Counted from the stretch's first letter, positions 16,530 through 25,408 are shown. The stretch: 64,000 nt of DNA from Streptococcus infantis (GCF_000960085.1 NZ_JYGT01000010.1:62001-126000), one strand, 5' to 3'. A program made the numbers and translations. Notes: a model not told the origin generated them from the sequence alone.

Positions 16530-16922
16530 CTAATTTTGGTTCGATTCCTGATATTTTGTTATATCAGAAATAGTGACATCTTCATTATTAAACATATCAT
16601 CCCAAATTTGCTTATAAAGTTCTTTTGCGGTCATTTGTTGAGGTATTTCAAAGGCTGCGTCGGTACTAGGAAATTGATCATGTAGTCGTTCTTCTGTCCA
16701 GAAATTTAATCCAAATCTCAAACTTTCTTTAATTCTGAATTGGGTTGATATTGTAAAATTTTGATACTCGGGGTACAGATATTCTTTGACTAATCTCTTT
16801 ACGCTATCTCGATTAACCAAATTCAGACCTGATAAGTCTTCAAGTTTGCTATCTATACCTTCGTGTAATAGTCCAAGAAAAAGTCTGATATATTCAGGAC
16901 TGACTTTATACTTTTTATTCAT
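16530..16922 (-). CDS. Helical immunity-type protein of unrecognised family
   Basis: This 130-residue protein is mostly helical (YIRLFLGLLHEGIDSKLEDL, DSVKRLVKEYLYPEYQN) and soluble. A GGGGG lies 8 bases before the ATG, which overlaps the TGA of a 27-codon toxin remnant. No family was recognised. Confidence 0.55.
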   Translation of the reverse strand: MNKKYKVSPEYIRLFLGLLHEGIDSKLEDLSGLNLVNRDSVKRLVKEYLYPEYQNFTISTQFRIKESLRFGLNFWTEERLHDQFPSTDAAFEIPQQMTAKELYKQIWDDMFNNEDVTISDITKYQESNQN

Positions 16923-17002
16923 TTAAATTTCCCCCGAATTGAAACTAATTGACCAACTTTATTGAATATGGCTTGTACTTGAGATGTTTGGATTAATGGT
17001 CC
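16919..17002 (-). pseudogene. Toxin-tip remnant
   Basis: GPLIQTSQVQAIFNKVGQLV, then SIRGKFK, ending in ATGA over the immunity gene. The frame has a TAA just upstream, so only the 3' end is readable. Confidence 0.45.
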
Positions 17003-17067
17003 TCTTTATTGGAATTCAATCCAAACTATAGTAGACTGAACTCAGTTCAACCTACGTTTACTTATTG

Positions 17068-17301
17068 CTATTCATATATTCGTGAGGCATTCAAAATATC
17101 TGCTAACATACTCCAATTTAAAGTTTTGTCGTTATATTCTCTCACACCTATATTTTTATAGTATCCATCCATATCTTCAATCCAATTTTTCATGGCTTCT
17201 AAAAAGCTATCTAGTGTATTATTTTCAAAATCTTCTGTATGAATTTCAGTAATGAATTCTTTTAAAAAAACTAGAAAGTCATCTCTATTTTTAATTTCCA
17301 T
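17068..17301 (-). CDS. DUF7660-type immunity protein
   Basis: From the ATG at 17301 (AGGAGGAC upstream) the product has 77 residues. The pattern is that of DUF7660: SFLEAMKNWIEDMDGYYKN, then NWSMLADILNASRIYE at the end. Members of this family commonly lie next to toxins. It lies between two other immunity genes with no Rhs core nearby. Confidence 0.7.
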   Translation of the reverse strand: MEIKNRDDFLVFLKEFITEIHTEDFENNTLDSFLEAMKNWIEDMDGYYKNIGVREYNDKTLNWSMLADILNASRIYE

Positions 17302-17324
17302 AATATAGTCCTCCTCGAACAATG

Positions 17325-17362
17325 TCTTTTATACGGCCTCAAAAGAGATATTGAGGCCGTAT
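17325..17362 (-). terminator. Uptake-sequence-like hairpin
   Basis: TATACGGCCTC and GAGGCCGTATG form a perfect 10-bp stem with an 11-base loop and an A/T-rich flank. It is a degenerate DUS inverted pair placed after the 17375-17707 gene. Confidence 0.6.
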
Positions 17363-17374
17363 GAAAATATAAAA

Positions 17375-17707
17375 TTACTTTTTCGCAGCACGAATTTTTT
17401 TCAATCCATTCTCCAGAATAGTAACTTTCTCGGGAGGAGTTCCCCTATCCAAAGCATTCCACCAGTTATTTACTGGTTTAACGAATAATTGAAAACCTTC
17501 ATCCGTTAAATTTGATTTCTTAATAATTAAATCTTTTTTTACAGATCCATCTTGATTAAAAGGATTTATATTTACCAACAAATCATTTTCTATTAAAAAT
17601 TTCATCAAAGACAAAGACATTTTTTTTATTGCTTCTTGGTAATCAACATCTTTACTTCCTGAAATAAATGCATCAAAATCAAATAAAACTATATCATTTA
17701 CTTCCAT
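17375..17707 (-). CDS. Small immunity-type protein of unrecognised family
   Basis: This 110-residue protein begins with an acidic aromatic segment (MEVNDIVLFDFDAFISGSKD). It continues with helices and a DLIIKKSNLTDEGFQLFVKP strand and helix, and ends with a basic helix. An AAAGGAAT precedes the ATG. It is closed by a hairpin. There is no toxin, only a 65-base core remnant upstream. Confidence 0.55.
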   Translation of the reverse strand: MEVNDIVLFDFDAFISGSKDVDYQEAIKKMSLSLMKFLIENDLLVNINPFNQDGSVKKDLIIKKSNLTDEGFQLFVKPVNNWWNALDRGTPPEKVTILENGLKKIRAAKK

Positions 17708-17754
17708 AAGATTCCTTTCTATTTCAATAGGATAATTTCAAATAATACATCTGA

Positions 17755-17820
17755 AGGTGACGGAAGTGAGGCTGTGCGTCGCCTCCGGGTTAGGCGATTT
17801 GACAGAGGTCGTCGGAAAAC
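17755..17820 (-). pseudogene. Rhs core remnant
   Basis: A short piece of the core (the SPTSVTF region) with a degenerate uptake sequence AGGTCGTCGGAA. No tip is attached. Confidence 0.45.
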
Positions 17821-17871
17821 CTTGCATTGGATTCAATGCTTTATCTAGATGACGATTATCATGTTTTTTAT

Positions 17872-18327
17872 TTAAACATAGTTTAATTTAAAAACGACAA
17901 GCTTCCCCTCAGGATATTTACCTTCCCATCCACAAGGCCAAAACCCTTTAAAATAAGCATCTTCTATCATATTCCAAATAGGATGATTTTTCTTATATTT
18001 GTTGTTTAAATAACAATTAAATAAATCGGCATCTATATCACTAAATAAACTATCTTTTAATCCCTCCTCTAAGTGCAAGGAATTCAATTTTTTTTCAATT
18101 TCAGGAACAGCATATTCATCCCAAAAATTGTCATCTTCATCTGTAGATAGCTTTAAAATTAGTGAGTTTGATTCACGTAAATCCGCCCAAACAGTCTTTA
18201 AATCATACTGCTGATATGCATATCTTTGTGCTACTGAAATATCTTGAATAATTTTCCATTGGCTGTTTTGATAATTACCTGATACTTCTAATAAATTATT
18301 TTTTATAAATCCTAACATTATATTCAT
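17872..18327 (-). CDS. Immunity protein for the AHH-like nuclease cassette
   Basis: This 151-residue acidic protein contains SQWKIIQDISVAQRYAYQQY, a DEDDNFWDEYAVPEIEKKL helix and a C-terminal AYFKGFWPCGWEGKYPEGKL sheet region. No family was recognised. An AAGGAG lies 8 bases before the ATG, 14 bases after the stop of an apparently complete AHH-like toxin tip. Position makes it the cognate immunity protein. Confidence 0.62.
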   Translation of the reverse strand: MNIMLGFIKNNLLEVSGNYQNSQWKIIQDISVAQRYAYQQYDLKTVWADLRESNSLILKLSTDEDDNFWDEYAVPEIEKKLNSLHLEEGLKDSLFSDIDADLFNCYLNNKYKKNHPIWNMIEDAYFKGFWPCGWEGKYPEGKLVVFKLNYV

Positions 18328-18341
18328 AATGTTACTCCTTT

Positions 18342-19025
18342 TTATGTTAAGTAATTAATCCAATCTTGTTTTGTTGTTGGTTTATATAAAGACTTACTTC
18401 CTGACTTAAGTGCCTTATGAATTTTGGATTGTAATAATTGAATTTTTCTAGCCTTTTCTCTATCACATTTAGAATTTTTATCAATATAATCTACTATTTC
18501 CATAATTGCTTGGTTATATCCTCTATGATAGCCCTTATGTTTAGAACAGGTAGTCCCTTTAGATAGAGATTCCGGTAACATAATTCCGTTACCTTTTCCA
18601 TTAAGTTTAAATAATCCTTGTTTTTCTAGGCGTTGTAACAGTGGAGAATTATTAAACACCTCTACCGGAATTTTATGATGTGCTTGACGACCAGACCACC
18701 GAGTAGATTTAGTAATTGCTTCTCCCAACAGCTGAGAATTATTTTTTAGCCCCCAAACATCAACCCACTCCTGCGCATTCGGCGCAAACCGATAAAAGTT
18801 AAATCCACCTTCCACTCCAATCGGATCCTGATTCATAAACCGCCCCGCATCAGTCTCATAATACCTGAAGAAGTTGTAATGCAGCCCCGTCTCACGGTTG
18901 GCATATTGGTTTTTCAAGCGGAAACCGCGCGCAAATTCTACACACAAATCTACGTCAAGGATGGAAGTCTCATACAGGCTAAGGCTTTCTACTACTTGCT
19001 TACATAAAAATACGAGACCAATCAT
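18342..19025 (-). CDS. Orphan Rhs core with intact AHH-like nuclease tip
   Basis: The frame is open from the cassette-end repeat through a short core ([43 protein letters not shown]). It ends in a tip of about 130 residues: RQAHHKIPVEVFNNSPLLQR, NGKGNGIMLPESLSKG, HKGYHRGYNQAIMEIVDYID. The HHKIP, NGI.LP and H..GYH..Y blocks match AHH/HNH-superfamily nucleases. It is one of the few tips with no lesion. The nominal ATG at 19025 lies in repeat DNA with no ribosome site, so expression as such is unlikely. Confidence 0.72.
   Translation of the reverse strand: MIGLVFLCKQVVESLSLYETSILDVDLCVEFARGFRLKNQYANRETGLHYNFFRYYETDAGRFMNQDPIGVEGGFNFYRFAPNAQEWVDVWGLKNNSQLLGEAITKSTRWSGRQAHHKIPVEVFNNSPLLQRLEKQGLFKLNGKGNGIMLPESLSKGTTCSKHKGYHRGYNQAIMEIVDYIDKNSKCDREKARKIQLLQSKIHKALKSGSKSLYKPTTKQDWINYLT
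18926..18990 (-). repeat. Cassette-end repeat (diverged)
   Basis: CCGCGCGCAAATTCTACACA, GTCAAGGATGGAAGTCTCAT, then GGCTAAGGCTTTCT. The core of the next cassette begins directly inside its left end. Confidence 0.6.
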
Positions 19026-19038
19026 AGGTATATCTAGA

Positions 19039-19419
19039 TTACAGTAAATCTATTATAGGTAATTCAAGAATATCTTTCGTTGTTAACTCTCCAATTTTCT
19101 TTTCAATAAAAGACAACTTCCTATTTTTCACTAATTTGTCATCATGGAACGCATATTCGTAGATTTTTCCATTTGTTTTATTATAGACATATCCATAATA
19201 ATCATCCTGACCATCCTCATCTTCAACAAAATTCATAAAGAAAACTTCATCGTCTTGCTTTAATCTCTCTATTAATGCACTGTATAAGTTTGGCACCTCA
19301 TTTACTACAAAATTTGTACATTCTAAAACACTTTCCAGCAAAATTTTAGAAGTTAATTCCTCAGACTCCATCAACTCAACTCCTATCGTTCTAAATAGTC
19401 TACTCAGGCTTGCGTCCAT
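19039..19419 (-). CDS. Acidic immunity-type protein of unrecognised family
   Basis: This 126-residue protein has pI-lowering DEVFFMNFVEDEDGQDDYYG, a sheet (YVYNKTNGKIYEYAFHDDKL) and a helical N-terminus. It starts immediately after the stop of the 19420-19965 gene without a clear SD, so it is probably translated by coupling. The two form an immunity pair downstream of one toxin remnant. Confidence 0.58.
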   Translation of the reverse strand: MDASLSRLFRTIGVELMESEELTSKILLESVLECTNFVVNEVPNLYSALIERLKQDDEVFFMNFVEDEDGQDDYYGYVYNKTNGKIYEYAFHDDKLVKNRKLSFIEKKIGELTTKDILELPIIDLL

Positions 19420-19965
19420 TTATCTATATTTCTTAATATCCTGTAAGGTAATTATACTATTTCTTAAATCATCTAAAAATAACAATTGAATTTCATATTC
19501 ACGTTTTAAATTTTCGTCCTCTATTTTGCCATCTTCGGAGTATGGGAAATTCGCTAAAGCATCTTTCCAGTTAATTACGTTTTCAGCACATGCAGCAAAG
19601 TAATAACTATCAGATGATTTTTGTTGTATACCTAGTAACATATTTCGAATCGAAGTTAATAATTCTATAGTTCCTTGTGTTTCTACCATATCATTTAATG
19701 GATCATCATCATCCCAATTTATATCTTCTATAGCTTTTTGAGAGATTCCAATATTTATTTGGGAGAAATCATACCAACCAGCTTTAATGATAGCATCACA
19801 GAGTTCGTAGTTCACATTTGAATTAGTTATTTTAGTCATATTTTCATTTATTTTTTTCTCAATGATCAGTGCATTACAGCACCAAGCCGCAAATTTACAT
19901 TTCTTTTGTAAATCCATTTGATCTAAAAGAGATTGTACTTTTTCAATATGTAATTCTATATTCAT
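19420..19965 (-). CDS. Helical immunity-type protein
   Basis: This 181-residue protein has FAAWCCNALIIEKKI and a later SDSYYFAACAENVINWKDAL, repeated cysteine-bearing helices. It resembles helical immunity families such as Imm5 or DUF416, but not decisively. An AAAGGATGAG precedes the ATG. The start overlaps the out-of-frame end of the deaminase-like toxin remnant. Confidence 0.58.
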   Translation of the reverse strand: MNIELHIEKVQSLLDQMDLQKKCKFAAWCCNALIIEKKINENMTKITNSNVNYELCDAIIKAGWYDFSQINIGISQKAIEDINWDDDDPLNDMVETQGTIELLTSIRNMLLGIQQKSSDSYYFAACAENVINWKDALANFPYSEDGKIEDENLKREYEIQLLFLDDLRNSIITLQDIKKYR

Positions 19966-19979
19966 AACTCATCCTTTCA

Positions 19980-20440
19980 TTAATCATATACACCACCAGC
20001 ACCGTCAACACTTTGTTTACATCTTGAACAAGGTGCATTTCTTTGCTTGCTGCATAAAGTGTTTTACTTTCATTTTTCAATTCAACTTTAAAAATCGCGA
20101 CAGTTGATTTTTCGATTGCACGTGCATCAGGTGTTTTTAGATCTCCTACCAAACCTATCACGTCTTGGCTTACAAAACGTCCTGTTTCTGAATCATAATA
20201 GCGGAAATAGTTATAATGGTTTCCTCTTTCATACGCCCCCAACCGGTGTAGTTGCCGAACCACAAGAGGTTGTCGTTTTTATCGGTCATCTCACGCGTGA
20301 TACCGATTTGGTCGCAGTGGAAGTAGTGGGTTTGTTGTCGGCTTTCGCTGTCTTCGTTGTTTCAGTTGCGGACCTGCGCCAAGGGTTCGTAGCTATTGTA
20401 TTGTAAGTGTCGGTAATGGTTTCGGGCAGCCATTGGGCGT
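19980..20440 (-). pseudogene. Orphan Rhs core with deaminase-like tip, deleted and frameshifted
   Basis: The core is scrambled between frames (an upstream NAQWLPETITDTYN piece, then HYNYFRYYDSETGRFVSQDV). The tip reads TPDARAIEKSTVAIFKVELK and KTLYAASK. It then continues in another frame as RNAPCSRCKQSVDGAGGVYD to a stop at 19980. The NAPCSRC motif matches the zinc-binding PCxxC of deaminase-fold toxins, but the stretch between is shorter than in complete domains. This implies an internal deletion as well as the frameshift. Confidence 0.6.
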
Positions 20441-20485
20441 TGTAGCTGTAGCTTGTGGTGTAACCAACAAGAGAGAAATTTGGTA

Positions 20486-20600
20486 GAGTTCGCCTGAAAG
20501 TATGTTTTCAGACGAACTCTACATCAATCAGTAATAAAATTGTTAAAGAACCGATAGTTCAGACGACTTAGAAGAAGATTTAGAGGTCGCTTGAAAAGCA
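20486..20600 (-). terminator. Two uptake-sequence hairpins in tandem
   Basis: The first pair is GAGTTCGCCTGAAAG with TTTCAGACGAACTC (20486-20520). The second is TTCAGACGACTT with AGAGGTCGCTTGAA (about 20557-20595). Both are DUS-like inverted pairs of terminator form. The shared lead TTGTTAAAGAAC precedes the second, as at three other hairpins in the array. Confidence 0.55.
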
Positions 20601-20668
20601 GAAGCCGCGTGTATATTCCACACACACCCCATATCAGAATTAAAAGTTTCATACAAGCTACGGTTTGC
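20600..20668 (-). repeat. Cassette-end repeat
   Basis: AAGCCGCGTGTATATTCCAC, CAGAATTAAAAGTTTCATAC, then AAGCTACGGTTTGCT before the next immunity gene. Confidence 0.65.
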
Positions 20669-20674
20669 TTTTTT

Positions 20675-20914
20675 TCATTCGAAAGAAATTTTTAACATTT
20701 TTGATAACCGATTTATAAAATATAAAATTGCCAAATGTTCATCTTGGTAACAATATTCTTCGGTTCTCAATCCTCTTTCAGAATAGAATATATGCCATTT
20801 TTTATTTTCTTCAACAATACATAATGATTCATCATTTACTTCATTGATTGAGTAACTATCTTCTGGTACTCCTTTATTTTTAAGATATGAATTCAATTCA
20901 TTAATTTTTAACAT
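20675..20914 (-). CDS. Small immunity protein with a YSERG motif
   Basis: This 79-residue protein reads ELNSYLKNKGVPEDSYSINE, then KKWHIFYSERGLRTEEYCYQ and an AILYFINRLSKML helix. The W-x-x-x-YSERG pattern is typical of a family of small immunity proteins (Imm59-like, from memory). Its ATG overlaps the stop of a TNT-like tip. Confidence 0.62.
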   Translation of the reverse strand: MLKINELNSYLKNKGVPEDSYSINEVNDESLCIVEENKKWHIFYSERGLRTEEYCYQDEHLAILYFINRLSKMLKISFE

Positions 20915-21722
20915 TTTCCTATTATCACCTCTTCCAGATGCCAGATTCTATATGATTTAACAGATTTTGGTAATTCATCCTGTGTCCCTAATCCAATTTC
21001 TCCGAACAACGACATAATTTTACTTACAGCTACATTATCAATTGGTTTAAGTACCCTATATATGGTATAAGGCTTTCAATCAGAACCAGGAGGTAAGGCT
21101 GGGTATGGTGTTCCTACTGGAGATACAGATTGTCTCCGCCTAAAAGCCCAATCGGATCCTGATTAACAAACCGACCCGCATCAGGCTCATAGTACCTGAA
21201 GAAGTTGTAATACAGTCCCGTTTCACGGTCGGCATACTGGTTCTGTAAGCGGAAGGGTTGGTATGCGCTATCCGTTACCTTGGTTTCCTCTTTCATACGA
21301 CCCCAGCCGGTGTAGTTGCCGAACCAAACCAGGTTGCCGTCTTTATCGGTCATCTCACGCGTGATGCCGATTTGGTCGCAGTGGAAGTAGTGGATTTGTT
21401 GGCGTCTTTCGCGTCCGAGGGGGTCGCGTTCGCTGTCGCTATGGTATACGAGTTCGCAGTTTTCGTCGAAACCGTATACTTCCGTCCGCCCCAATGCGTC
21501 GGTAACGACGGTATGGTCTTTGCGGTAGTCGAACGTCCATTCTTCGCCGAGGTTGTTGCTGCTCTTGAGAACTTTGCCGTTGTCGTCGTAGCAGAGGCGG
21601 ATATGGCGACTGTTGCGGTCGAGTTGGGCGACCAGTTGGTAAATGCCGCAACCGGAAGCGACTTCGGCAAACAGCAGCCGTGCGCCGCCGTCGGGGGAGG
21701 CGATTTGGTAGAGGCCGTCTGA
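20908..21722 (-). pseudogene. Longest Rhs core copy with TNT-like tip, broken
   Basis: The frame is open for 200 codons of core: [75 protein letters not shown]. It then shifts frame into [16 protein letters not shown], a TGA, and YTIYRVLKPIDNVAVSKIMS-LFGEIGLGTQDELPK. The KP, F-G-E-x-GLGTQ pattern resembles the TNT (tuberculosis necrotizing toxin, NAD glycohydrolase) fold. An uninterrupted join inside the core ([17 protein letters not shown]) suggests an internal deletion relative to full Rhs. Confidence 0.62.
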
Positions 21723-21734
21723 AAATATCGAATC

Positions 21735-22187
21735 TTACTTTTTGTTTTTTTTCTTAGGATTTAGTTCTTCTTTACGCTGCTTATAAAACTGCCAATATTT
21801 TTTGTCCTCGATACTGAATGGATAATATCCAGCATCGTTATAAGCTATATCGAAATATTGATAAGCATCATCATATTTTTCAATATCATAATAAAAAATA
21901 CCGCCTAATAGATATGTTCCTGCATTAGTTGTTCCTAAATCGGCAACACTCAAAGCAATAGTCAGCCATTCCTCAGCATGTTCATATTTTTGATGTTTAT
22001 AATATAACTCAAATAAGGCAATCGTAACCATTGTAGTTGGATGCGCCCATTGAGTTACTGGCTTAGGTATTAGCTCAAATGCTTCTTTTAATAATTTTTC
22101 TTGTTCCGAAAAAGATTTACTATAAGCTTCGCAAACTAAATCATTAATTTTTGATTCCAATTCTGGATTAACTGCATCTAAATTCAT
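21735..22187 (-). CDS. TPR-like immunity protein
   Basis: From the ATG at 22187 (GAGGAG upstream) the product has 150 residues with tetratricopeptide-like helices: ALFELYYKHQKYEHAEEWLT-IALSVAD, then GGIFYYDIEKYDDAYQYFDI-AYNDAG. It ends in a lysine-rich tail. TPR proteins of this size occur as immunity partners. A broken, unrecognised tip lies upstream. Confidence 0.68.
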   Translation of the reverse strand: MNLDAVNPELESKINDLVCEAYSKSFSEQEKLLKEAFELIPKPVTQWAHPTTMVTIALFELYYKHQKYEHAEEWLTIALSVADLGTTNAGTYLLGGIFYYDIEKYDDAYQYFDIAYNDAGYYPFSIEDKKYWQFYKQRKEELNPKKKNKK

Positions 22188-22240
22188 AGCATACAACTCC
22201 TCAATTAAATTAAACAATGTTAAGTGTAGATTCTATAATA

Positions 22241-22860
22241 TCAATGGCCATAATCAGATTTCTGCCTAGGCCCGATTCGTTTATCCATATCATACCTATG
22301 GAGTATCCCAAAATTGGGCAGAGCTAGGAATATCGCTTACACGTCTTAAATTACTAATCTGCTCAGCCGACATACCACGTAGCTCCTTAGCACTTAACAT
22401 GCGCTGCATTACAGCCCTACCAGTGGTACTCACTTTTGATGGCGTTTTACCTACTGTAGCTAACCTGTTACGAGAAAGTCCCAACGGATCAATCCAACTT
22501 TGAGCATTTACAGCAAACTGATAAAGGTTATCCCCTGCGCCCAACAACCCAATCGAATCCTGATTCACAAATCGCCCAGCATCAGGCTTATAATACCTGA
22601 AGAAGTTGTAGTGCAACACCGTTTCACGGTCGCAATACTGGTTTTGCAATCGGAAGGGTTGGTGAGCAGTTCCGGATGTGTTAGTTTCGCTCTTTAGTTT
22701 GCCCCAACCGTAATAATCGCCGAACCACAGCAAATTGCCATCCTTATCGGTCATCTCACTCGGTATGCCGATTTGGTCGCAGCGGAAGTAGTGGGTTTAC
22801 TGGCAACTTTCGCGTCCTACGGTAATGCGGCCGTAGCCGTCGTAGTCGTAGCAATTTGGT
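22241..22860 (-). pseudogene. Orphan Rhs core with unrecognised tip, frameshifted
   Basis: The core has a TAA at 22797-22799 (expected QQTHYF) and is then open through [18 protein letters not shown], [18 protein letters not shown] and [15 protein letters not shown]. The tip reads [20 protein letters not shown], then [14 protein letters not shown]. It shifts to [19 protein letters not shown] and stops at 22241. Two lesions inactivate it. The family is unknown. Confidence 0.6.
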
Positions 22861-22950
22861 AGAGGTCGTCTGAAAAACATAAACCGCATGCGTACGTTCC
22901 GTACATATCCTACGTCAGGAATGAAGGTTTTGTGCGGACTACTGCTTGCT
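22856..22950 (-). repeat. Uptake sequence plus cassette-end repeat
   Basis: An exact AGGTCGTCTGAA leads into AACCGCATGCGTACGTTCCG, GTCAGGAATGAAGGTTTTGT, GGACTACTGCTTGCT. From 22951 to 23097 no gene is seen; a GGCTCGACCTAATTACG motif there resembles one at about 30485. Confidence 0.65.
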
Positions 22951-23097
22951 AGACCCAACCTACGCCTGTTGTTAGTTTTGCATAAATTAATGAGCAATAT
23001 AAAACGTCTAAATATTTGAAAGATTTAGATTTTAGAGTTTTCTGTATTTGAAAAAAGGGAACCTTGTGGGGAAGGCTCGACCTAATTACGTTTATTT

Positions 23098-23526
23098 TTA
23101 TGAGACTGAAAATTTAGAGATTCTTAAACCATCTAATTCAAATGTGAAAATAATAGAAACTCCTCCTTCTGTTTTTATCTCACACTCATGTTCCCATTCC
23201 TCCCTTGATACAAATTTCCATTTAATATCGGCAAAAAACAAATATTGTACAAATTTTTCAATAGTTAATTTCCTATTAATTTTATATTTTTTAGAAATAG
23301 TTACACCTTTGAAATAAGGATCTATTGATAGCAAATAAATAACTTCATCCCTAAAACCAATTTCTAATCCCTTCCAAAAAATAGAAAAACCACTTTCTAT
23401 ATTATCGTCATCGTATAACCATTTAGACGAATGTTTGAATTGTTTCCGCTTTTGAAAACTACTATATGACATACCCACAGACAAATCTTCAAATCTGCCT
23501 GTTTTTAAGAAAGATGTGATATCCAT
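23098..23526 (-). CDS. Immunity-type protein of unrecognised family
   Basis: This 142-residue protein contains SSKWLYDDDNIESGFSIFWK, a GLEIGFRDEVIYLLSIDP strand-helix and a C-terminal sheet (GGVSIIFTFELDGLRISKF). The layout resembles small immunity proteins with a SMI1-unrelated alpha/beta fold. A GAGG precedes the ATG. It follows a decayed toxin tip. Confidence 0.57.
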   Translation of the reverse strand: MDITSFLKTGRFEDLSVGMSYSSFQKRKQFKHSSKWLYDDDNIESGFSIFWKGLEIGFRDEVIYLLSIDPYFKGVTISKKYKINRKLTIEKFVQYLFFADIKWKFVSREEWEHECEIKTEGGVSIIFTFELDGLRISKFSVS

Positions 23527-23536
23527 AATAACCTCA

Positions 23537-24280
23537 TTAACATTTTCCTAAATTTTTTAATTCCTCTTTTAGCTATTTCCTTTCTTCTAGTGCTACTTTT
23601 TGGGTCATTTAAATCACCTTCAAAATCAGTCAGAGCCTTTTTAAGCTGATCTTTTGCTGATTACATATTTTGTGAGTTGTCTTTCAGTTCAGAAATTATG
23701 TCATCGGCAACTTTCAATTTTTTGGAAGTAGCACTTTTCATATTACCAAAACATTTCCATACAATTTCTCCGTTATCATCTAAGGTTAAAAGGGTTTCTG
23801 TTACTTTTTATTTCCTACAAAAATATCAGCATGAGGTCCTTTTACACTAACATCCGAAAATCTATATGGTTACATTTTTGAAGTTGCTTTTGAAGCAAGG
23901 CCTAATGGGTCCACCCACGCCTTCGTATTCAGTTCAAAAGCATATAAATTCTCCCCACCTATCAACCCAATCGGTTCCTGATTCACAAACCGCCCTGCCT
24001 CAGGCTCGTAGTATCTGAAGAAGTTGTAGTGCAACCCCGTTTCACGGTCGCAATACTGGTTTTGCAAGCGGAAGGGTTGGTGAGCAGTTCCGGATGTGTT
24101 GGTTTCACTCTTTAGTTTGCCCCAACCGTAATAATCGCCGAACCACAGCAAATTGCCATCTTTATCGGTCATCTCCCTCGGTATGCCGATTTGGTCGCAG
24201 TAGAAGTAGTGGGTTTGCTGGCAACTTTCTTCGTCTTCGTTGATGTGGTTTTGATAGGCGAAACCGCGTGCGTACCGCAC
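23537..24280 (-). pseudogene. Orphan Rhs core with decayed unrecognised tip
   Basis: The core is intact from [19 protein letters not shown] through [18 protein letters not shown] to [15 protein letters not shown] and then TAA. The tip reads YRFSDVSVKGPHADIFVGNK, changes frame to TETLLTLDDNGEIVWKCFGN, meets another TAA and finishes near KNLGKC. At least three lesions are present. The family is not recognised. Confidence 0.58.
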
Positions 24281-24326
24281 ACACCCTACGTCAGGACTGA
24301 AGGTTTTGTGCAGGCTACGGCTTACT
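24260..24326 (-). repeat. Cassette-end repeat
   Basis: A full copy: AACCGCGTGCGTACCGCACA, CGTCAGGACTGAAGGTTTTG, then AGGCTACGGCTTACT. Confidence 0.7.
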
Positions 24327-24331
24327 TGTGA

Positions 24332-25183
24332 TTACCAGCTAGTAATAGGTCTATGCAAATTTACCCAAAATTTTAATAATGATTGTTCAAAAAAACGAAA
24401 TTCGGACAGATCTTTTTCTACAACTAGACCTAATTCTTTGAAAAGATATTTAGATTTCGTTCTCTCGATAACATCATATTGACTTAATAGCTCAGCAAAC
24501 CCTTTTTTTGATGATATATCTATTTCATTATAGTATATTGCAAGCTCTACTTTCTTATCATTGAAAATTGTAACCTCAGTTAACTTTTCATTATCAAACC
24601 TTAGTACAAAATTGTTTATCTCTATAATATTTTTAACCTTCGGGATAACATTGTTTGATATGTTATACTTTCTTATAACATCTGATAGAGAACAATTTAA
24701 TTCAAAATTGCCTATACTCTTATAAGGAATAAATATTAATTTATCATGATTTAAAGTTGGGTTTTTAAGTTTACTTTTTTGAAAGTCTGAGTACTTTTTA
24801 CCTTTATTATCATATAAATCTCTTATACTCTCATCGTAAATTAATATCTGCAGAAACAAATTATCCTTATAGTCAACATATAAAACTAAATTATATTTTG
24901 GAAAAATATAAAAATAATTTTCTTCATCTGAAACTTCTATTAGAGGATTCTCCTCTTCTAAAAATTTTTCAAGATTTGAAAAGTTAATAACTTTTCCATT
25001 TAAGCAAAATTCATCACAATTCCTCAAGGAGGATACAGTAATCAATTCTGAATCAGATTGTGTCTTGTGTTTTCTATCAAACTCTAATGAATAATTAGGA
25101 TTATTTAAAATAACATCATCAAAGTCAGCCTTTTTTTGACCCAATACAATCCCATTTAACGAATTATTTAATATTTTCAACAT
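24332..25183 (-). CDS. Large immunity-type protein of unrecognised family
   Basis: This 283-residue acidic soluble protein begins LKILNNSLNGIVLGQKKADF. It shows two related halves of alternating strands (NYFYIFPKYNLVLYVDYKDN and INNFVLRFDNEKLTEVTIFN). An AAAGGAT precedes the ATG. Its first 15 codons and 130 bases of upstream DNA recur at 27156-27335, joined there to a different gene. No toxin tip is attached. Confidence 0.57.
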   Translation of the reverse strand: MLKILNNSLNGIVLGQKKADFDDVILNNPNYSLEFDRKHKTQSDSELITVSSLRNCDEFCLNGKVINFSNLEKFLEEENPLIEVSDEENYFYIFPKYNLVLYVDYKDNLFLQILIYDESIRDLYDNKGKKYSDFQKSKLKNPTLNHDKLIFIPYKSIGNFELNCSLSDVIRKYNISNNVIPKVKNIIEINNFVLRFDNEKLTEVTIFNDKKVELAIYYNEIDISSKKGFAELLSQYDVIERTKSKYLFKELGLVVEKDLSEFRFFEQSLLKFWVNLHRPITSW

Positions 25184-25312
25184 AATATATATCCTTTCCT
25201 GTATTTGTCTATGTCAATTAGCTTCTCAGCCATCAGGAAAAATGACCTCTAGATAGAATGCCATTGCTAATGGTAATGAGATTGTTAAAGAACAAATATT
25301 TCAGACGACCTC
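25131..25312 (-). repeat. Duplicated segment, copy 1
   Basis: About 180 bases covering the start of the 24332-25183 gene and its upstream DNA up to TTCAGACGACCTC. It closely matches 27156-27335, sharing stretches such as TTGTCTATGTCAATTAG and GACCTCTAGATAGAATGCCA. Confidence 0.8.
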
Positions 25313-25336
25313 GAAAAAGAATTGAGGTTGTCTGAA
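25300..25336 (-). terminator. Uptake-sequence hairpin
   Basis: TTCAGACGACCTC (an exact AG-mucDUS on the minus strand) pairs with GAGGTTGTCTGAA across an 11-base loop, giving a 13-bp stem with one wobble position. Confidence 0.65.
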
Positions 25337-25339
25337 AGG

Positions 25340-25408
25340 CAGAAACAGCATGATTACCGCTCCCATGCTACGGGGGAATTGAAGGTTTCATGTAGGCTAC
25401 GGCTTGCT
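25340..25408 (-). repeat. Cassette-end repeat (diverged)
   Basis: CAGAAACAGCATGATTACCG, GGAATTGAAGGTTTCATGTA, then GGCTACGGCTTGCT. Confidence 0.65.

Noticed and set aside
21258..21722. Long plus-strand open frames over Rhs core copies (also at 469, 1535, 4346, 28138, 30996, 32261)
   Set aside because: They are antisense to the GC-rich Rhs core. Their translations are the same valine-rich antisense product at every copy and lack ribosome sites.
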